Assembly: GCA_002418265.1 (NCBI GenBank) | Contig: DIDS01000010.1 | Location: 93,785-157,784, forward strand | Direction: 5' to 3' | DNA from: Acidimicrobiia bacterium UBA5794 | Lineage (GTDB): Bacteria > Actinomycetota > Acidimicrobiia > Spongiisociales > UBA5794 | Length of the DNA: 64,000 nucleotides | In this document: piece by piece, positions 42,996 to 51,240 of the stretch | Numbering within the stretch: the first letter of the stretch is position 1 | Layout: the number at the start of each line of letters is the position of its first letter | The notes under the pieces: model-generated | The model's database searches: none | What the model was told of the DNA's origin: nothing | Seen by the model: only the letters and a program-made list of their open reading frames with translations | Program-made: the position numbers and the translations under genes

Positions 42996-44540
42996 ATGGG
43001 CAGAATTCACAGCGATCTGATGGAGGGGTTTCTCTTCACCGATCAGTACCAGCTCTCGATGGCCCAGTTGTACTGGAAGCAAGGTGTTTCCGACACAACT
43101 GCACAGTTCGACTACTTCTTTCGCCGCTACCCAGACTATGGGGAACACCAGGCAGGGTATGCCATCACTGCCGGCCTTGGTTGGCTTGTCGAATGGCTCA
43201 GCGCAACACGAGTGACCAAAACCGAAATCGATATCCTGCGCGGCCAAAAAAATCCGCTCGGTGAGCCTCGCTTTGATGAAGGCTTTCTCACATGGCTCGC
43301 CGAGAACGGCGATTTCGGTGCCCTCACGCTGCGGGCGGTCGAAGAAGGACGTGTCGTCCACGCTGCAGCGCCGATCGCCATTGTCGAGGGCCCAATGGCG
43401 CTGGCCCAGATTGTTGAGACATCGCTCCTCAACCATCTCAACTATCAAACGCTCATAGCAACAAAGGCCTCGCGCATCGTCGAGCAGGCCCGGGGAGGCA
43501 AGGTACTCGAATTTGGCATGCGCCGCGGTCCTGATATCGGAACGAATGCCGGGACCCGCGCAGCTCTCATCGGTGGTGCGGACGCAAGCTCCAACGCCGG
43601 TGTTTCTCACGCACTCGGCATCGATCCGCAGGGAACCCATGCCCATTCGATGGTGCAACTGTTCATGGCAACGGGGCATGGCGAACTTGGAGCGTTCCGA
43701 GCCTATGCGGAGCTGTATCCCGATGAGTGCCTCTTGCTCGTAGACACGATCGATACCCTTGGGAGCGGTGTCCCCAATGCCATCACGGTGTTTGAGGAGC
43801 TGCGAACCAATGGGCATGTTCCATTGGGTATTCGTCTCGACTCCGGAGATCTCGCACACCTCGCCGTTCGGTCAGCCAGGATGCTTGACGACGCGGGTTT
43901 CGGTGATGTTGGCATTGTGCTGTCATCGGATCTCGATGAGCTTGCGATGTGGCAGATTCGTGAGCAGATACACCAGGAGGCCCCCGAATACGGGCTTGAT
44001 CCCTCCGAGATCATCGGGAGGCTCATGTACGGGGTTGGCACCCGTCTTGTCACCTCACATGGTCACCCTGCTCTCGACGGTGTCTACAAACTCGTGGCGG
44101 TCCGCTCGGGTGATGGGTGGAAACCCGCGATCAAGCTATCGGACACACCCGAGAAGATGCCCATCCCAGGCGCCAAGACCTTGTGGCGTGTTTACGACAG
44201 GCGTGGGCTCGCAACCGTTGATGTTGTCGGATCCAATGATGAGGGGTTGGTGGCGGGTAGCCCCCTTACGGTCCATCACCCGTTTCGTCCCAGTGTGTCA
44301 AGGACGTTCGCTCCCGATGAGATCGCCGAAGTCGAGTCGCTTCACCGCACCATCTACACCGACGGTGAGGCTCAGATCGAGGCAGAACCGCTCGACGTTT
44401 TGCGAGACCGTCGCGCCGGGGATCTTGCCCGACTCGACATCGGTGTGCGTCGGCTGGTCAATCCACACCGGTACCACGTTTCGGTGACACCACAGGTACA
44501 CGAACTCCAGACCAATCTCATTGATGAAACCCAGTCCTGA
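42996..44540 (+). CDS. pncB: nicotinate phosphoribosyltransferase
   Basis: 514 aa. Makes nicotinate mononucleotide from nicotinate and PRPP in NAD salvage. Marks: LFTDQYQLSMAQLYW, FDYFFRRYPDYGEHQ, EFGMRRGPDIGTNAGTRAAL, GTHAHSMVQLF, LGIRLDSGDLAHL. It starts 17 nt after fumC and converges on the nicotinamidase gene. Confidence 0.94.
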   Translation: MGRIHSDLMEGFLFTDQYQLSMAQLYWKQGVSDTTAQFDYFFRRYPDYGEHQAGYAITAGLGWLVEWLSATRVTKTEIDILRGQKNPLGEPRFDEGFLTWLAENGDFGALTLRAVEEGRVVHAAAPIAIVEGPMALAQIVETSLLNHLNYQTLIATKASRIVEQARGGKVLEFGMRRGPDIGTNAGTRAALIGGADASSNAGVSHALGIDPQGTHAHSMVQLFMATGHGELGAFRAYAELYPDECLLLVDTIDTLGSGVPNAITVFEELRTNGHVPLGIRLDSGDLAHLAVRSARMLDDAGFGDVGIVLSSDLDELAMWQIREQIHQEAPEYGLDPSEIIGRLMYGVGTRLVTSHGHPALDGVYKLVAVRSGDGWKPAIKLSDTPEKMPIPGAKTLWRVYDRRGLATVDVVGSNDEGLVAGSPLTVHHPFRPSVSRTFAPDEIAEVESLHRTIYTDGEAQIEAEPLDVLRDRRAGDLARLDIGVRRLVNPHRYHVSVTPQVHELQTNLIDETQS

Positions 44541-44561
44541 CAACGCTGGGCAGCGACGGTC

Positions 44562-44615
44562 GATGGGATCTCAGGCGATGGGGTGTCCGATGGGATCTCA
44601 GGCGATGGGGTGTCA
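44562..44615 (+). repeat. 27-bp perfect-type tandem duplication between pncB and pncA
   Basis: Two units beginning GATGGGATCTCAGGCGATGG (44562-44588 and 44589-44615), differing in the last base. The second unit covers the pncA stop codon. Confidence 0.85.
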
Positions 44616-45197
44616 GGCGATGGTGCAGCCTGCCAGGACCATCGCAGCAATCGCTCGTGCCCCGTCTCCGGCAGCCAGGTTGACCGCACCGACGCCGTCA
44701 GCGAGAACGGTCGTTTCCAACCCTATGTTTGCACCGTCGATTGCCGTCGCTTTGACACAGTAATCCGTGGCCAGACCGACGACGACAATCCCCCTTATTC
44801 CTGCTTCGTCGAGAAGTGCTCGTAGTTCCGTTGGCGATTCCACACCCGTTTCGGGGTCTCGAACGGTGAATCCTGAATAGCCGTCCTCGCCCGCCACTCC
44901 CTTGCGAATGATCGGGCCGGATGCGATCAGATCGGCATGGAACTCGGCACCCCACGTCCCCCCGATGCAATGTTCGGGCCAGATGCCACCCGACGATTGA
45001 AAGTGCGGCGTTACCTCGGGATGCCAGTCCTGGGTTCTTACGACGATTGCACCGGCTTCATCGGCGGCCGCGATCGTGGCATTGATGAACGGAAGAATGT
45101 CGGGTGCCGTTGGAACGAACAGGGAGCCAGCAGGATCGGCAAAGTCGTTCTGAACATCAACGACGATCAGAGCCGTTGTCGATGAGAAATGACTCAT
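44613..45197 (-). CDS. pncA: nicotinamidase
   Basis: 194 aa. Hydrolyses nicotinamide to nicotinate and ammonia. Isochorismatase-fold catalytic triad: Asp in LIVVDVQNDF, Lys in IIRKGVAGED, Cys in TDYCVKATA. Metal-site Asp/His lie in RTQDWHPEVTPHF. It overlaps sufU by 4 nt and so belongs to the sufC2-sufS-sufU transcription unit. Its product feeds the adjacent, convergent pncB. Confidence 0.94.
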   Translation of the reverse strand: MSHFSSTTALIVVDVQNDFADPAGSLFVPTAPDILPFINATIAAADEAGAIVVRTQDWHPEVTPHFQSSGGIWPEHCIGGTWGAEFHADLIASGPIIRKGVAGEDGYSGFTVRDPETGVESPTELRALLDEAGIRGIVVVGLATDYCVKATAIDGANIGLETTVLADGVGAVNLAAGDGARAIAAMVLAGCTIA

Positions 45198-45652
45198 GTC
45201 CGAGATTCCGCCCTTTCAAGGGCATCCGTGAGGGTCACCCAGGCAAGATCGGCACATTTGATCCTCACGGGGAACTTGCGAACCCCTTGAAGGGCTTCGA
45301 GGTCACCAAGCACAGAACCGGGCCGTTCCTGATCGACAGGATTGTCGCCCTCCTCAATGGACATCATGATCCGAAACTTGTGTGCAATATCGCGGACCTC
45401 GTCGATTGGTTTGCCGACGATGGCATCCATCATCATCGATCCGGAAGCCTGCGAAATCGAGCAACCTTGACCGTCCATTGCAGCGTCAGTGACCACTCCG
45501 TCGTCGATTGCAATGTCGAGAAAGAACTCGTCGCCACATGACGGGTTCAGTCCCTCAGCATGGACGTGGTCGCCGTCAAGGGTCCCTTTCCGGCGTGGAT
45601 TGCGATAGTGGTCGAGGATGATTCCCCGGTACAGCTCGTCTAGGTCTGCCAT
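45194..45652 (-). CDS. sufU: SufU-type sulfur transfer protein
   Basis: 152 aa from ATG 45652 (AGGA upstream; GTG 45679 would add nine residues). Zn-dependent sulfur-transfer partner of SufS in Gram-positives: ILDHYRNPRRKGTL, NPSCGDEFFLDI, GQGCSISQASGSMM and FPVRIKCADLAW give the three Cys and Asp zinc ligands. Confidence 0.92.
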   Translation of the reverse strand: MADLDELYRGIILDHYRNPRRKGTLDGDHVHAEGLNPSCGDEFFLDIAIDDGVVTDAAMDGQGCSISQASGSMMMDAIVGKPIDEVRDIAHKFRIMMSIEEGDNPVDQERPGSVLGDLEALQGVRKFPVRIKCADLAWVTLTDALERAESRT

Positions 45653-45721
45653 TGTTGTTTCCTGCTCGGTGGTGACCACAAGGTTATCGGCGTCGCGGTG
45701 ATCGCTGTCGGTGTGCCTGTG

Positions 45722-46948
45722 TCACGCCAAACCAAAAAGTCCCCTTGCCGTATGGAGTGACGCAACCAGGTGATCGATCTCTTTGGTCGTGTTGTAGAGG
45801 TAGAACGACGCCCGAGCGGTTGCGGCGACACCAAAGTACTTCATCAGCGGTCGTGCGCAGTGGTGTCCTGCCCGTACGGCGATACCGTCTTGATCGAGGA
45901 TCGTGGCGATGTCATGAGCATGGATGTCTCCAAGCTGGAAGCTGATCGCACCCCCACGTTTGGTGACATCCTTGGGTCCGTAGATGGTCAGATCCGGGAT
46001 CTCGGAGAGTCGTTCGAGAGCATAGGTTGTCAGCTCCCGTTCATGATCACGCAGCGTGTCCATTCCAACCGCTGCGAGATAGTCGACGGCTGCACCGAAT
46101 CCCACGGCCTCAGCAATCGGTGGCGTGCCAGCCTCGAACTTGTGGGGAACCGGCGCCCAAGTTGATGTGTGACGCTCAACCACGTTGATCATCTCACCTC
46201 CACCCTCGGTCGGTTCCATCGATGCGAGAAGATCGGCTTTCCCCCACAATGCCCCGATACCGGTGGGTCCGAGCATCTTGTGTGCGGAAAAGGCCATGAA
46301 GTCAACACCAAGTGCCTCGACATCCACCTGGGCATGGGGCACGAGTTGGGCGGCGTCGAGTACCGAGATTGCACCAACGGATGCAGCGGCCTGTGTCAGT
46401 ATCTCGATCGGACCGAGGGCTCCCGTCACGTTCGACATTCCGGCAAACGCGACCACCTTGACGCGGTCATCGAGGAGGGTCTCAAGCTCGCTGGTGTCGA
46501 CACAGAACTCGTCATCCAACTCGAGGTAGACGAGTTCGGCACCGGTGTACTTTGCAATGAGCTGCCATGGCACGATGTTTGCGTGATGCTCCATGATGGT
46601 GACGATGATCTTGTCGCCCCTGGAGAGATTGTTGAGACCCCAGCCGTAGGCAATGAAGTTCAGGCTGGTCGTGGTGCCACGGGTGAAGACGAGTTGGTCT
46701 GGTGAAGCACCGATGAACGAAGCGACCTTGCCACGGGCAGACTCATAGAGTTCAGTTGCTTCCGCTGCAAGGGTGTGTGCCCCACGGTGGACATTGGCGT
46801 TGGAATGCTTGTAGTACGAGTCCATCGCATCGAGCACCGATTGTGGTTTCTGCGTCGTTGCGGCGGAGTCGAGGTAGACGAGAGGCTTGCCGTTGACTTC
46901 GCGAGCGAGGATGGGAAAGTCGGCTCGGAGCGCAGACAGGTCGCTCAC
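45722..46948 (-). CDS. sufS: cysteine desulfurase SufS
   Basis: 408 aa. PLP enzyme that removes sulfur from cysteine for Fe-S assembly. Marks: VYLDSAATTQKP, MEHHANIVPW, DAAQLVPHAQVDVEALG, PLP Lys in FSAHKMLGPTGIGALWG, active Cys in RAGHHCARPLM (group II). It overlaps sufC2 by 4 nt. Confidence 0.95.
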   Translation of the reverse strand: MSDLSALRADFPILAREVNGKPLVYLDSAATTQKPQSVLDAMDSYYKHSNANVHRGAHTLAAEATELYESARGKVASFIGASPDQLVFTRGTTTSLNFIAYGWGLNNLSRGDKIIVTIMEHHANIVPWQLIAKYTGAELVYLELDDEFCVDTSELETLLDDRVKVVAFAGMSNVTGALGPIEILTQAAASVGAISVLDAAQLVPHAQVDVEALGVDFMAFSAHKMLGPTGIGALWGKADLLASMEPTEGGGEMINVVERHTSTWAPVPHKFEAGTPPIAEAVGFGAAVDYLAAVGMDTLRDHERELTTYALERLSEIPDLTIYGPKDVTKRGGAISFQLGDIHAHDIATILDQDGIAVRAGHHCARPLMKYFGVAATARASFYLYNTTKEIDHLVASLHTARGLFGLA

Positions 46949-47703
46949 ACCACGCCGACCTCGGGACGGAATGCGTCGTAGCCAGCTTCTTCGATCGAAT
47001 CAGCAAGATCAGCATCACCAGATTTGACGATCTGCCCGTCGACGAACACATGGACGACGTCTGGGGTGATGTAGTCGAGCATCCGCTGGTAGTGGGTGAT
47101 GATGAGGAATCCGCGGGTGTCTGTTCTGAGTCGCTCGACACCTTCGGCGACAACCTTGAGGGCATCGATATCGAGCCCGCTGTCGGTCTCGTCGAGGACC
47201 GCGAAGTCGGGTTCGAGGACTGCCATCTGGAGCACCTCATTGCGCTTGCGCTCGCCACCGGAGAATCCTTCGTTGAGGTAGCGGTCCGCAAACGACGGAT
47301 CCATCTCAAGCTCTCGCATCGCGTCCATGACCTTGAGCCTGAGCTCAAGCACCGTGAAATCGGTGCCGGTCCTGTTCGAGAGCGCCGTCCGGAGGAAGTT
47401 GACAACGCTGACGCCTGGAATCTCTTCGGGGTACTGGAATCCAAGGAACATGCCTGCCTGGCCACGCTTCTCGGGAGCCCATTCAGTGATGTCTTCCCCT
47501 TTGTAGAAGATGCTCCCTTCGGTGATCTCGTAAGCCGGATGACCGAGAAGAATGTTGGCAAGCGTGGACTTTCCCGACCCGTTGGGACCCATGATTGCGT
47601 GGGTCTCGCCCTCGTTGATCGTGATGTCAACACCCTTGAGGATGGGGGTTCCCTCGACGGAGGCGTGCAGGTTGGTGATCTGAAGGAGTGGAGTAGATGC
47701 CAT
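46945..47703 (-). CDS. sufC: SufC ATPase, copy 2
   Basis: 252 aa from ATG 47703; the longer frame to 47784 would run through the promoter. Walker A GPNGSGKST, FLGFQYPEEIPGV, signature FSGGERKRNEV, Walker B FAVLDETDSGLDID, IITHYQRML. This is the more typical bacterial SufC. It leads sufC2-sufS-sufU-pncA. A second SufC (39683-40414) accompanies sufD. Confidence 0.93.
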   Translation of the reverse strand: MASTPLLQITNLHASVEGTPILKGVDITINEGETHAIMGPNGSGKSTLANILLGHPAYEITEGSIFYKGEDITEWAPEKRGQAGMFLGFQYPEEIPGVSVVNFLRTALSNRTGTDFTVLELRLKVMDAMRELEMDPSFADRYLNEGFSGGERKRNEVLQMAVLEPDFAVLDETDSGLDIDALKVVAEGVERLRTDTRGFLIITHYQRMLDYITPDVVHVFVDGQIVKSGDADLADSIEEAGYDAFRPEVGVV

Positions 47704-47707
47704 GAAA

Positions 47708-47761
47708 CGAGGATACCCGTGCCAATGTTGCAATCCTGCCGTTTCCAACATGACGATAGGG
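47708..47761 (-). promoter_or_regulatory. SUF promoter block, copy 2 (sufC2)
   Basis: Minus-strand 54-bp block matching the sufD promoter at 44 of 54 positions. It begins CCCTATCGTC and ends TATCCTCG; the -10 TATCCT (47710-47715) is six bases before ATG 47703, so this copy gives a leaderless transcript whereas sufD has a short leader. Confidence 0.6.
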
Positions 47762-47784
47762 GAAAAGAATTTCCCTGCTTTCAT

Positions 47785-47833
47785 GGAATCCAGCTTGCCT
47801 GGATTCCCAAGGAACCCGACAAGGTCGGGTTCC
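47785..47833 (-). terminator. two adjacent perfect hairpins between the LLM gene and sufC2
   Basis: GGAATCCAG-CTTGC-CTGGATTCC (47785-47807) and GGAACCCGAC-AAG-GTCGGGTTCC (47811-47833). They lie 13 nt past the LLM gene stop on the minus strand and upstream of the SUF block. Good stems but no U tract; they may be a repeat element as well. Confidence 0.55.
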
Positions 47834-47835
47834 CG

Positions 47836-47851
47836 CTTTCAGTTGTCAGCT
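47836..47851 (-). repeat. short heptad array at the LLM gene 3' end
   Basis: Minus strand AGCTGAC AACTGAA AGC in 7-bp phase; the gene's TGA stop lies in the first unit. Confidence 0.6.
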
Positions 47852-48775
47852 GAGGGCGTTGAAGGTGCGATCCATGCGGTTGAGATCGACGTCGTCGAGG
47901 GGGAGGAATTCCTGGACGTAGTAGCGGTCGATGCCCCAGGAGGCCATCTGGTCGATCGCCCGGTGGGCACGTTCCGGGGGTCCGTGAGGCACGCACCGCT
48001 CGTCGAGAAAGGCGCTGTATTGGTCCGCGGTCATGTCCCGTCGTGCGCCACGTTTGATCAAAGCCGCCGCATGTTCGGATTCTGATTCGTAAACCAGCGC
48101 GGGTCCCGAAAATGAGATGAGGATGTCGTTTGGGTCACGACCAGCCTCGGTCGCTGCTGACCGCAAGACCTGGCGTCTTGCATCGAAGGATCGTCGGTCG
48201 GTGACGAACGAGTTGTATTCGTGTGCATACCTGCCCGCGAGAGTCGGGGTCTTTCGCGCTCCCGATCCCCCGATCACGATCTGGAGTCCCTTCGATGCCG
48301 TTGGTGCCACCGTGTCGCTGTTGAGCGAGTAGTGCTTGCCATCAAACTGGCCGCCACCTGAAAACATCGTTGTCATCACCTTGAGTGCTTCTCCGAGGCG
48401 ATCGAACCGTTCGGCGAGCGGGGGGAGGTCGATGCCGAAGGCGGTGTGCTCAGTCTCCATCCAACCGGTTCCAACTCCGATGGTGAACCGCCCACCAGAC
48501 ATCTCATCGATCGTGGTCGCCGACTTCGCCATGACGGCGGGGTGACGAAAAGTGATGGGTGACACGAGCGATACCAGCCGAATCGTAGAGGTCTCCCGCG
48601 CGAGCCCGGCAAACGACACGAGGGCATCGGTTGCATGCGCAGATTCCTCCCGGTTGAGGTAGTGGTCTGAACGGGCGAAGGCATCAAGTCCCACAGATTC
48701 GGCCCACCGGGCCAGTTCAAGGAGGCGGTCATAGGAGCCGCCACACTGTGGTTCAACGAAAAGTCCAAGTTCCAT
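47846..48775 (-). CDS. LLM-class flavin-dependent oxidoreductase
   Basis: 309 aa from ATG 48775 (GGTGAGG upstream); the open frame to 49120 is shadow of the next gene. Luciferase-like monooxygenase / F420- or FMN-dependent fold: MELGLFVEPQ, LARWAESVGLDAFARSDHYL, ATDALVSFAGLARET, PITFRHPAVMAKSATTIDEM, GGRFTIGVGTGWMETEHTAF, VIGGSGARKTPTLAGRYAHE. Whether it uses FMN or F420, and its substrate, cannot be said. It closes a run DsbB-TlpA-MBL-LLM on the minus strand. Confidence 0.85.
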   Translation of the reverse strand: MELGLFVEPQCGGSYDRLLELARWAESVGLDAFARSDHYLNREESAHATDALVSFAGLARETSTIRLVSLVSPITFRHPAVMAKSATTIDEMSGGRFTIGVGTGWMETEHTAFGIDLPPLAERFDRLGEALKVMTTMFSGGGQFDGKHYSLNSDTVAPTASKGLQIVIGGSGARKTPTLAGRYAHEYNSFVTDRRSFDARRQVLRSAATEAGRDPNDILISFSGPALVYESESEHAAALIKRGARRDMTADQYSAFLDERCVPHGPPERAHRAIDQMASWGIDRYYVQEFLPLDDVDLNRMDRTFNALS

Positions 48776-48786
48776 ACTGTTGCCCC

Positions 48787-49440
48787 TCACCAACCGCGAG
48801 CGATCCAGGTGTCGAGTTGGTCGCGTTCCTGGCCGATGGTTGTTGAATCCCCGTGTCCGGGCAGCACGACTGTTTCGTCCGGCAGGGTGAAGAGGCTGGA
48901 TCGTATTGATTCGATGATGGTTGGAAAAGAACTGTGGTCGAATCGTGTCGCCCCCGGTCCACCCGGAAACAAGGTGTCGCCGGTGAGTGCGACGCCGTCG
49001 AGGATGACACAGACCGAACCCGGTGTGTGGCCCGGTGTGTGCACCACGGTTGCCTTCACCTCGCCGAAGGAAAGCGGTCCGGCTGCAAGAGCGTCGAATG
49101 GTTTGCCAGCGATGTCCCAATCAGACGGGTGGAGCAGGGCTGGCACACCGAAGCGCTGTGAGGCATCTTCGGCTGCCTGGTGATGATCCCAGTGGCCGTG
49201 TGTGGTCATGATGGCCGCAACCGACGAGTCACCGACGAGCTGGGTCAGCTGATCTATCTCATCGGCTGCATCGACGAGGAGCGAGATGCCGGTCGGTTCG
49301 CAACGCACCAGGTAGGCGTTGTTGTCGATCGGGCCGACCACAACTCGCGAGACGGTGAACCCGTCGCCTGCGTAGCAATCCCGAGTACCGGATCGGCCGC
49401 TACTCAAGGCTGCGTAGGATCCCGTCGAGTTGTTCGACAT
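48787..49440 (-). CDS. MBL-fold metallohydrolase, glyoxalase II-like
   Basis: About 217 aa from ATG 49440, which overlaps the TlpA-like gene by 41 nt (TTG 49407 would overlap only its end). Metallo-beta-lactamase fold with THGHWDHH (HxHxDH), VVHTPGHTPGS, LTGDTLFPG and VLPGHGDST. It resembles hydroxyacylglutathione-hydrolase-like thioester hydrolases; the substrate is unknown. Confidence 0.85.
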   Translation of the reverse strand: MSNNSTGSYAALSSGRSGTRDCYAGDGFTVSRVVVGPIDNNAYLVRCEPTGISLLVDAADEIDQLTQLVGDSSVAAIMTTHGHWDHHQAAEDASQRFGVPALLHPSDWDIAGKPFDALAAGPLSFGEVKATVVHTPGHTPGSVCVILDGVALTGDTLFPGGPGATRFDHSSFPTIIESIRSSLFTLPDETVVLPGHGDSTTIGQERDQLDTWIARGW

Positions 49441-50026
49441 CCAACTCGCCTGAAGTCCTGAGTGCAACGGTTCCATCGGAGTTGACAAAGACCCAGTACG
49501 GGAATCCACCTGAACCGTACGCGGCGTGAACGGAGCTGTTCTTGTCGTCCCTGATGACCGGCACCGTCCAACCTTCCCGTTCGAGCCAGTCCGAGGGTGG
49601 ATAGTTGTCTTGTGCCGAATTCATGGAAGTGGTGACCGAGTACATGTCGACCCCATCGACACCTCCGGTTTCATTGAGGTATGTCTGGACACGGGGTACC
49701 TCGTTTTGGCAATGTGGGCACCAGTGAGCCAGGAGCACGATCGCTTTGGCGCGGCCGTCGCCGCGATCGATCGTGACGGTTTTCCCGTCAAAGTCCTGGC
49801 CCGTGACGTTTGGTATGGGGAATCCGTTGGCGGTTTCATCAACGGAGCTTTGCGGAGGCATGATGGGAAGACCGGTACCCTCGATCTGTGGGTCCCCGAA
49901 TTCAGATCCCACCTCGTTCGTTCCCATCACAACTGCGAGAATCAGCAGCAGCACGATGCCACCACCGACGAGGCCGATGATCAATCCCGTCCTGCTCTTG
50001 GGTGCTTTTTCTTGTTTCGTGGTCAT
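49400..50026 (-). CDS. membrane-anchored thioredoxin-like (TlpA/DsbA-type) protein
   Basis: 208 aa. N-terminal anchor TGLIIGLVGGGIVLLLILAV, then a thioredoxin fold outside the membrane with active-site HWCPHC and the cis-Pro region GGFPYWVFV. CPHC is the DsbA-like active site and favours an oxidising role. It lies 24 nt downstream of dsbB; the pair forms a probable disulfide-forming system. Confidence 0.88.
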   Translation of the reverse strand: MTTKQEKAPKSRTGLIIGLVGGGIVLLLILAVVMGTNEVGSEFGDPQIEGTGLPIMPPQSSVDETANGFPIPNVTGQDFDGKTVTIDRGDGRAKAIVLLAHWCPHCQNEVPRVQTYLNETGGVDGVDMYSVTTSMNSAQDNYPPSDWLEREGWTVPVIRDDKNSSVHAAYGSGGFPYWVFVNSDGTVALRTSGELDVEQLDGILRSLE

Positions 50027-50050
50027 GGTGCCCCTGTATACATGGTGTTT

Positions 50051-50629
50051 TTAGGTCGTCGTGTCGGCGCCAAGGTTGGTGCCCATTGCCGGAGTGTTTG
50101 TCGATGCGTTGATCCGGTCCGCCCACAGCAGGGTAAGGATAAGTGCGAAGGCACTCAACGACATGTACGGGATCGTCACGAAGCCAAACTCTTTGATGTA
50201 GTACCCGCTGCAGAGTGGTCCGGTTGCAGCACACGAGCCAGAATCAAGGTCGGGAAAGGCCTGGATGAATCGGTGGTACGCCGCGATCCCAAGACCAATC
50301 GTTGCAATCGTTGCCGCATACAGTCGGGCCATCGAGTCTCTTCGGTACGCCGCCATGAGCAGGATGACGACGAGGGGGTACATCGCAATTCTCTGGAACC
50401 AGCAGTACCGACAGGGTATGAGATGGGCGATCTCGGAGAGATAGAGACTACCGAGGGTCGCCGCCAACGCAACGGTTCCAGCAAACCACAGGGTCAGGCC
50501 TCGCAGGGCTTCGAATGGATTGCGGTTCTGGAGGCGACCCATGATGCCCAAGACAACGAGCACGATCGTGACGATGTTGGCAGCCAACGCTGCAAGAGCG
50601 AAGAAGGTTGCCATGGTGTTGAAGTCCAC
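50051..50629 (-). CDS. dsbB: DsbB-family disulfide bond formation protein
   Basis: 192 aa, GTG start with AAAGGAA upstream. Four to five membrane helices; first redox pair CRYC in HLIPCRYCWFQRIAMYP, second pair in GSCAATGPLC. It passes electrons from a DsbA-like partner to the quinone pool, here presumably menaquinone. The TlpA-like gene follows directly. Confidence 0.9.
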   Translation of the reverse strand: MDFNTMATFFALAALAANIVTIVLVVLGIMGRLQNRNPFEALRGLTLWFAGTVALAATLGSLYLSEIAHLIPCRYCWFQRIAMYPLVVILLMAAYRRDSMARLYAATIATIGLGIAAYHRFIQAFPDLDSGSCAATGPLCSGYYIKEFGFVTIPYMSLSAFALILTLLWADRINASTNTPAMGTNLGADTTT

Positions 50630-50710
50630 GCCGAATTCCTTTCGGGTCGATCCCGTGGTTGGTGGCTAGGAGCGAAGCTACCAGCGGCCTGACGATAACC
50701 ATCGAGCGTC

Positions 50711-50723
50711 TAGCCTGTAGGCA
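50711..50723 (+). promoter_or_regulatory. leaderless promoter -10 of the 50.7-kb small membrane protein
   Basis: TAGCCT plus GTAGGCA before ATG 50724. Confidence 0.5.
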
Positions 50724-51131
50724 ATGAGTGGTCCACTGTTTTTCGCCGTCTTGATGGTCGTGGTTCTGGCGTTTGGTATTGCGGTGTTCTGGCAGGAATC
50801 GAAACGCATGCAGCAGTCGACGACGATCTATGGCGTTGAGGACTCGATCGACTTTGTTTGGGAGGCCCTCGGCGAGGACAACCATGGACTCGCGAAATCA
50901 GATGTGCGGCGCATCCTTGAGTGGGAGATGCATTATCTCCAACAGCCGCATCTGTGGGAGGGTGAAGGCGCAGCGGTTGTCGGGGGAGAGGCATCAGCGG
51001 TCTACGTCCAGGAACAGGCGCTTGCAACGGGGTATCCATACGAGCCAGAACAGATCTATGCGGTCCTCGACTACCAGGCTGCCTATCTCCACGCCATCGG
51101 TGCAATCGGAAACCAAGCCTCTGACGAGTAG
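50724..51131 (+). CDS. small membrane-anchored protein of unknown function
   Basis: 135 aa. One N-terminal helix (LFFAVLMVVVLAFGIAVFW), then a soluble, mostly helical acidic domain (DSIDFVWEALGEDNHGLAKS, RRILEWEMHYLQQPHLWEG, PEQIYAVLDYQAAYLHAIGA). No family recognised. The leaderless promoter and sensible codon use support a real gene. It is divergent from dsbB. Confidence 0.75.
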   Translation: MSGPLFFAVLMVVVLAFGIAVFWQESKRMQQSTTIYGVEDSIDFVWEALGEDNHGLAKSDVRRILEWEMHYLQQPHLWEGEGAAVVGGEASAVYVQEQALATGYPYEPEQIYAVLDYQAAYLHAIGAIGNQASDE

Positions 51132-51240
51132 TCGGACGTCGGAAAGCCCCCCTGCACCTCGCTGCACTCGGCGCGTCCCCCCGCAAGCGGGAGGACGGGA
51201 AGAAGCGGAGATGTCAGATGTCAGATGTCAGACGTCAGAA
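51132..51240. repeat. short composite repeat overlapping a hydrolase 3' end
   Basis: GC-rich half-core (GCCCCCCTGCACCTCGCTGC, then CGTCCCCCCGCAAGCGGGAGGACG) followed by heptads GTCAGAT x2, GTCAGAC, GTCAGAA (51213-51240). The last codons and the stop of the minus-strand hydrolase are made of these heptads. Confidence 0.88.
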
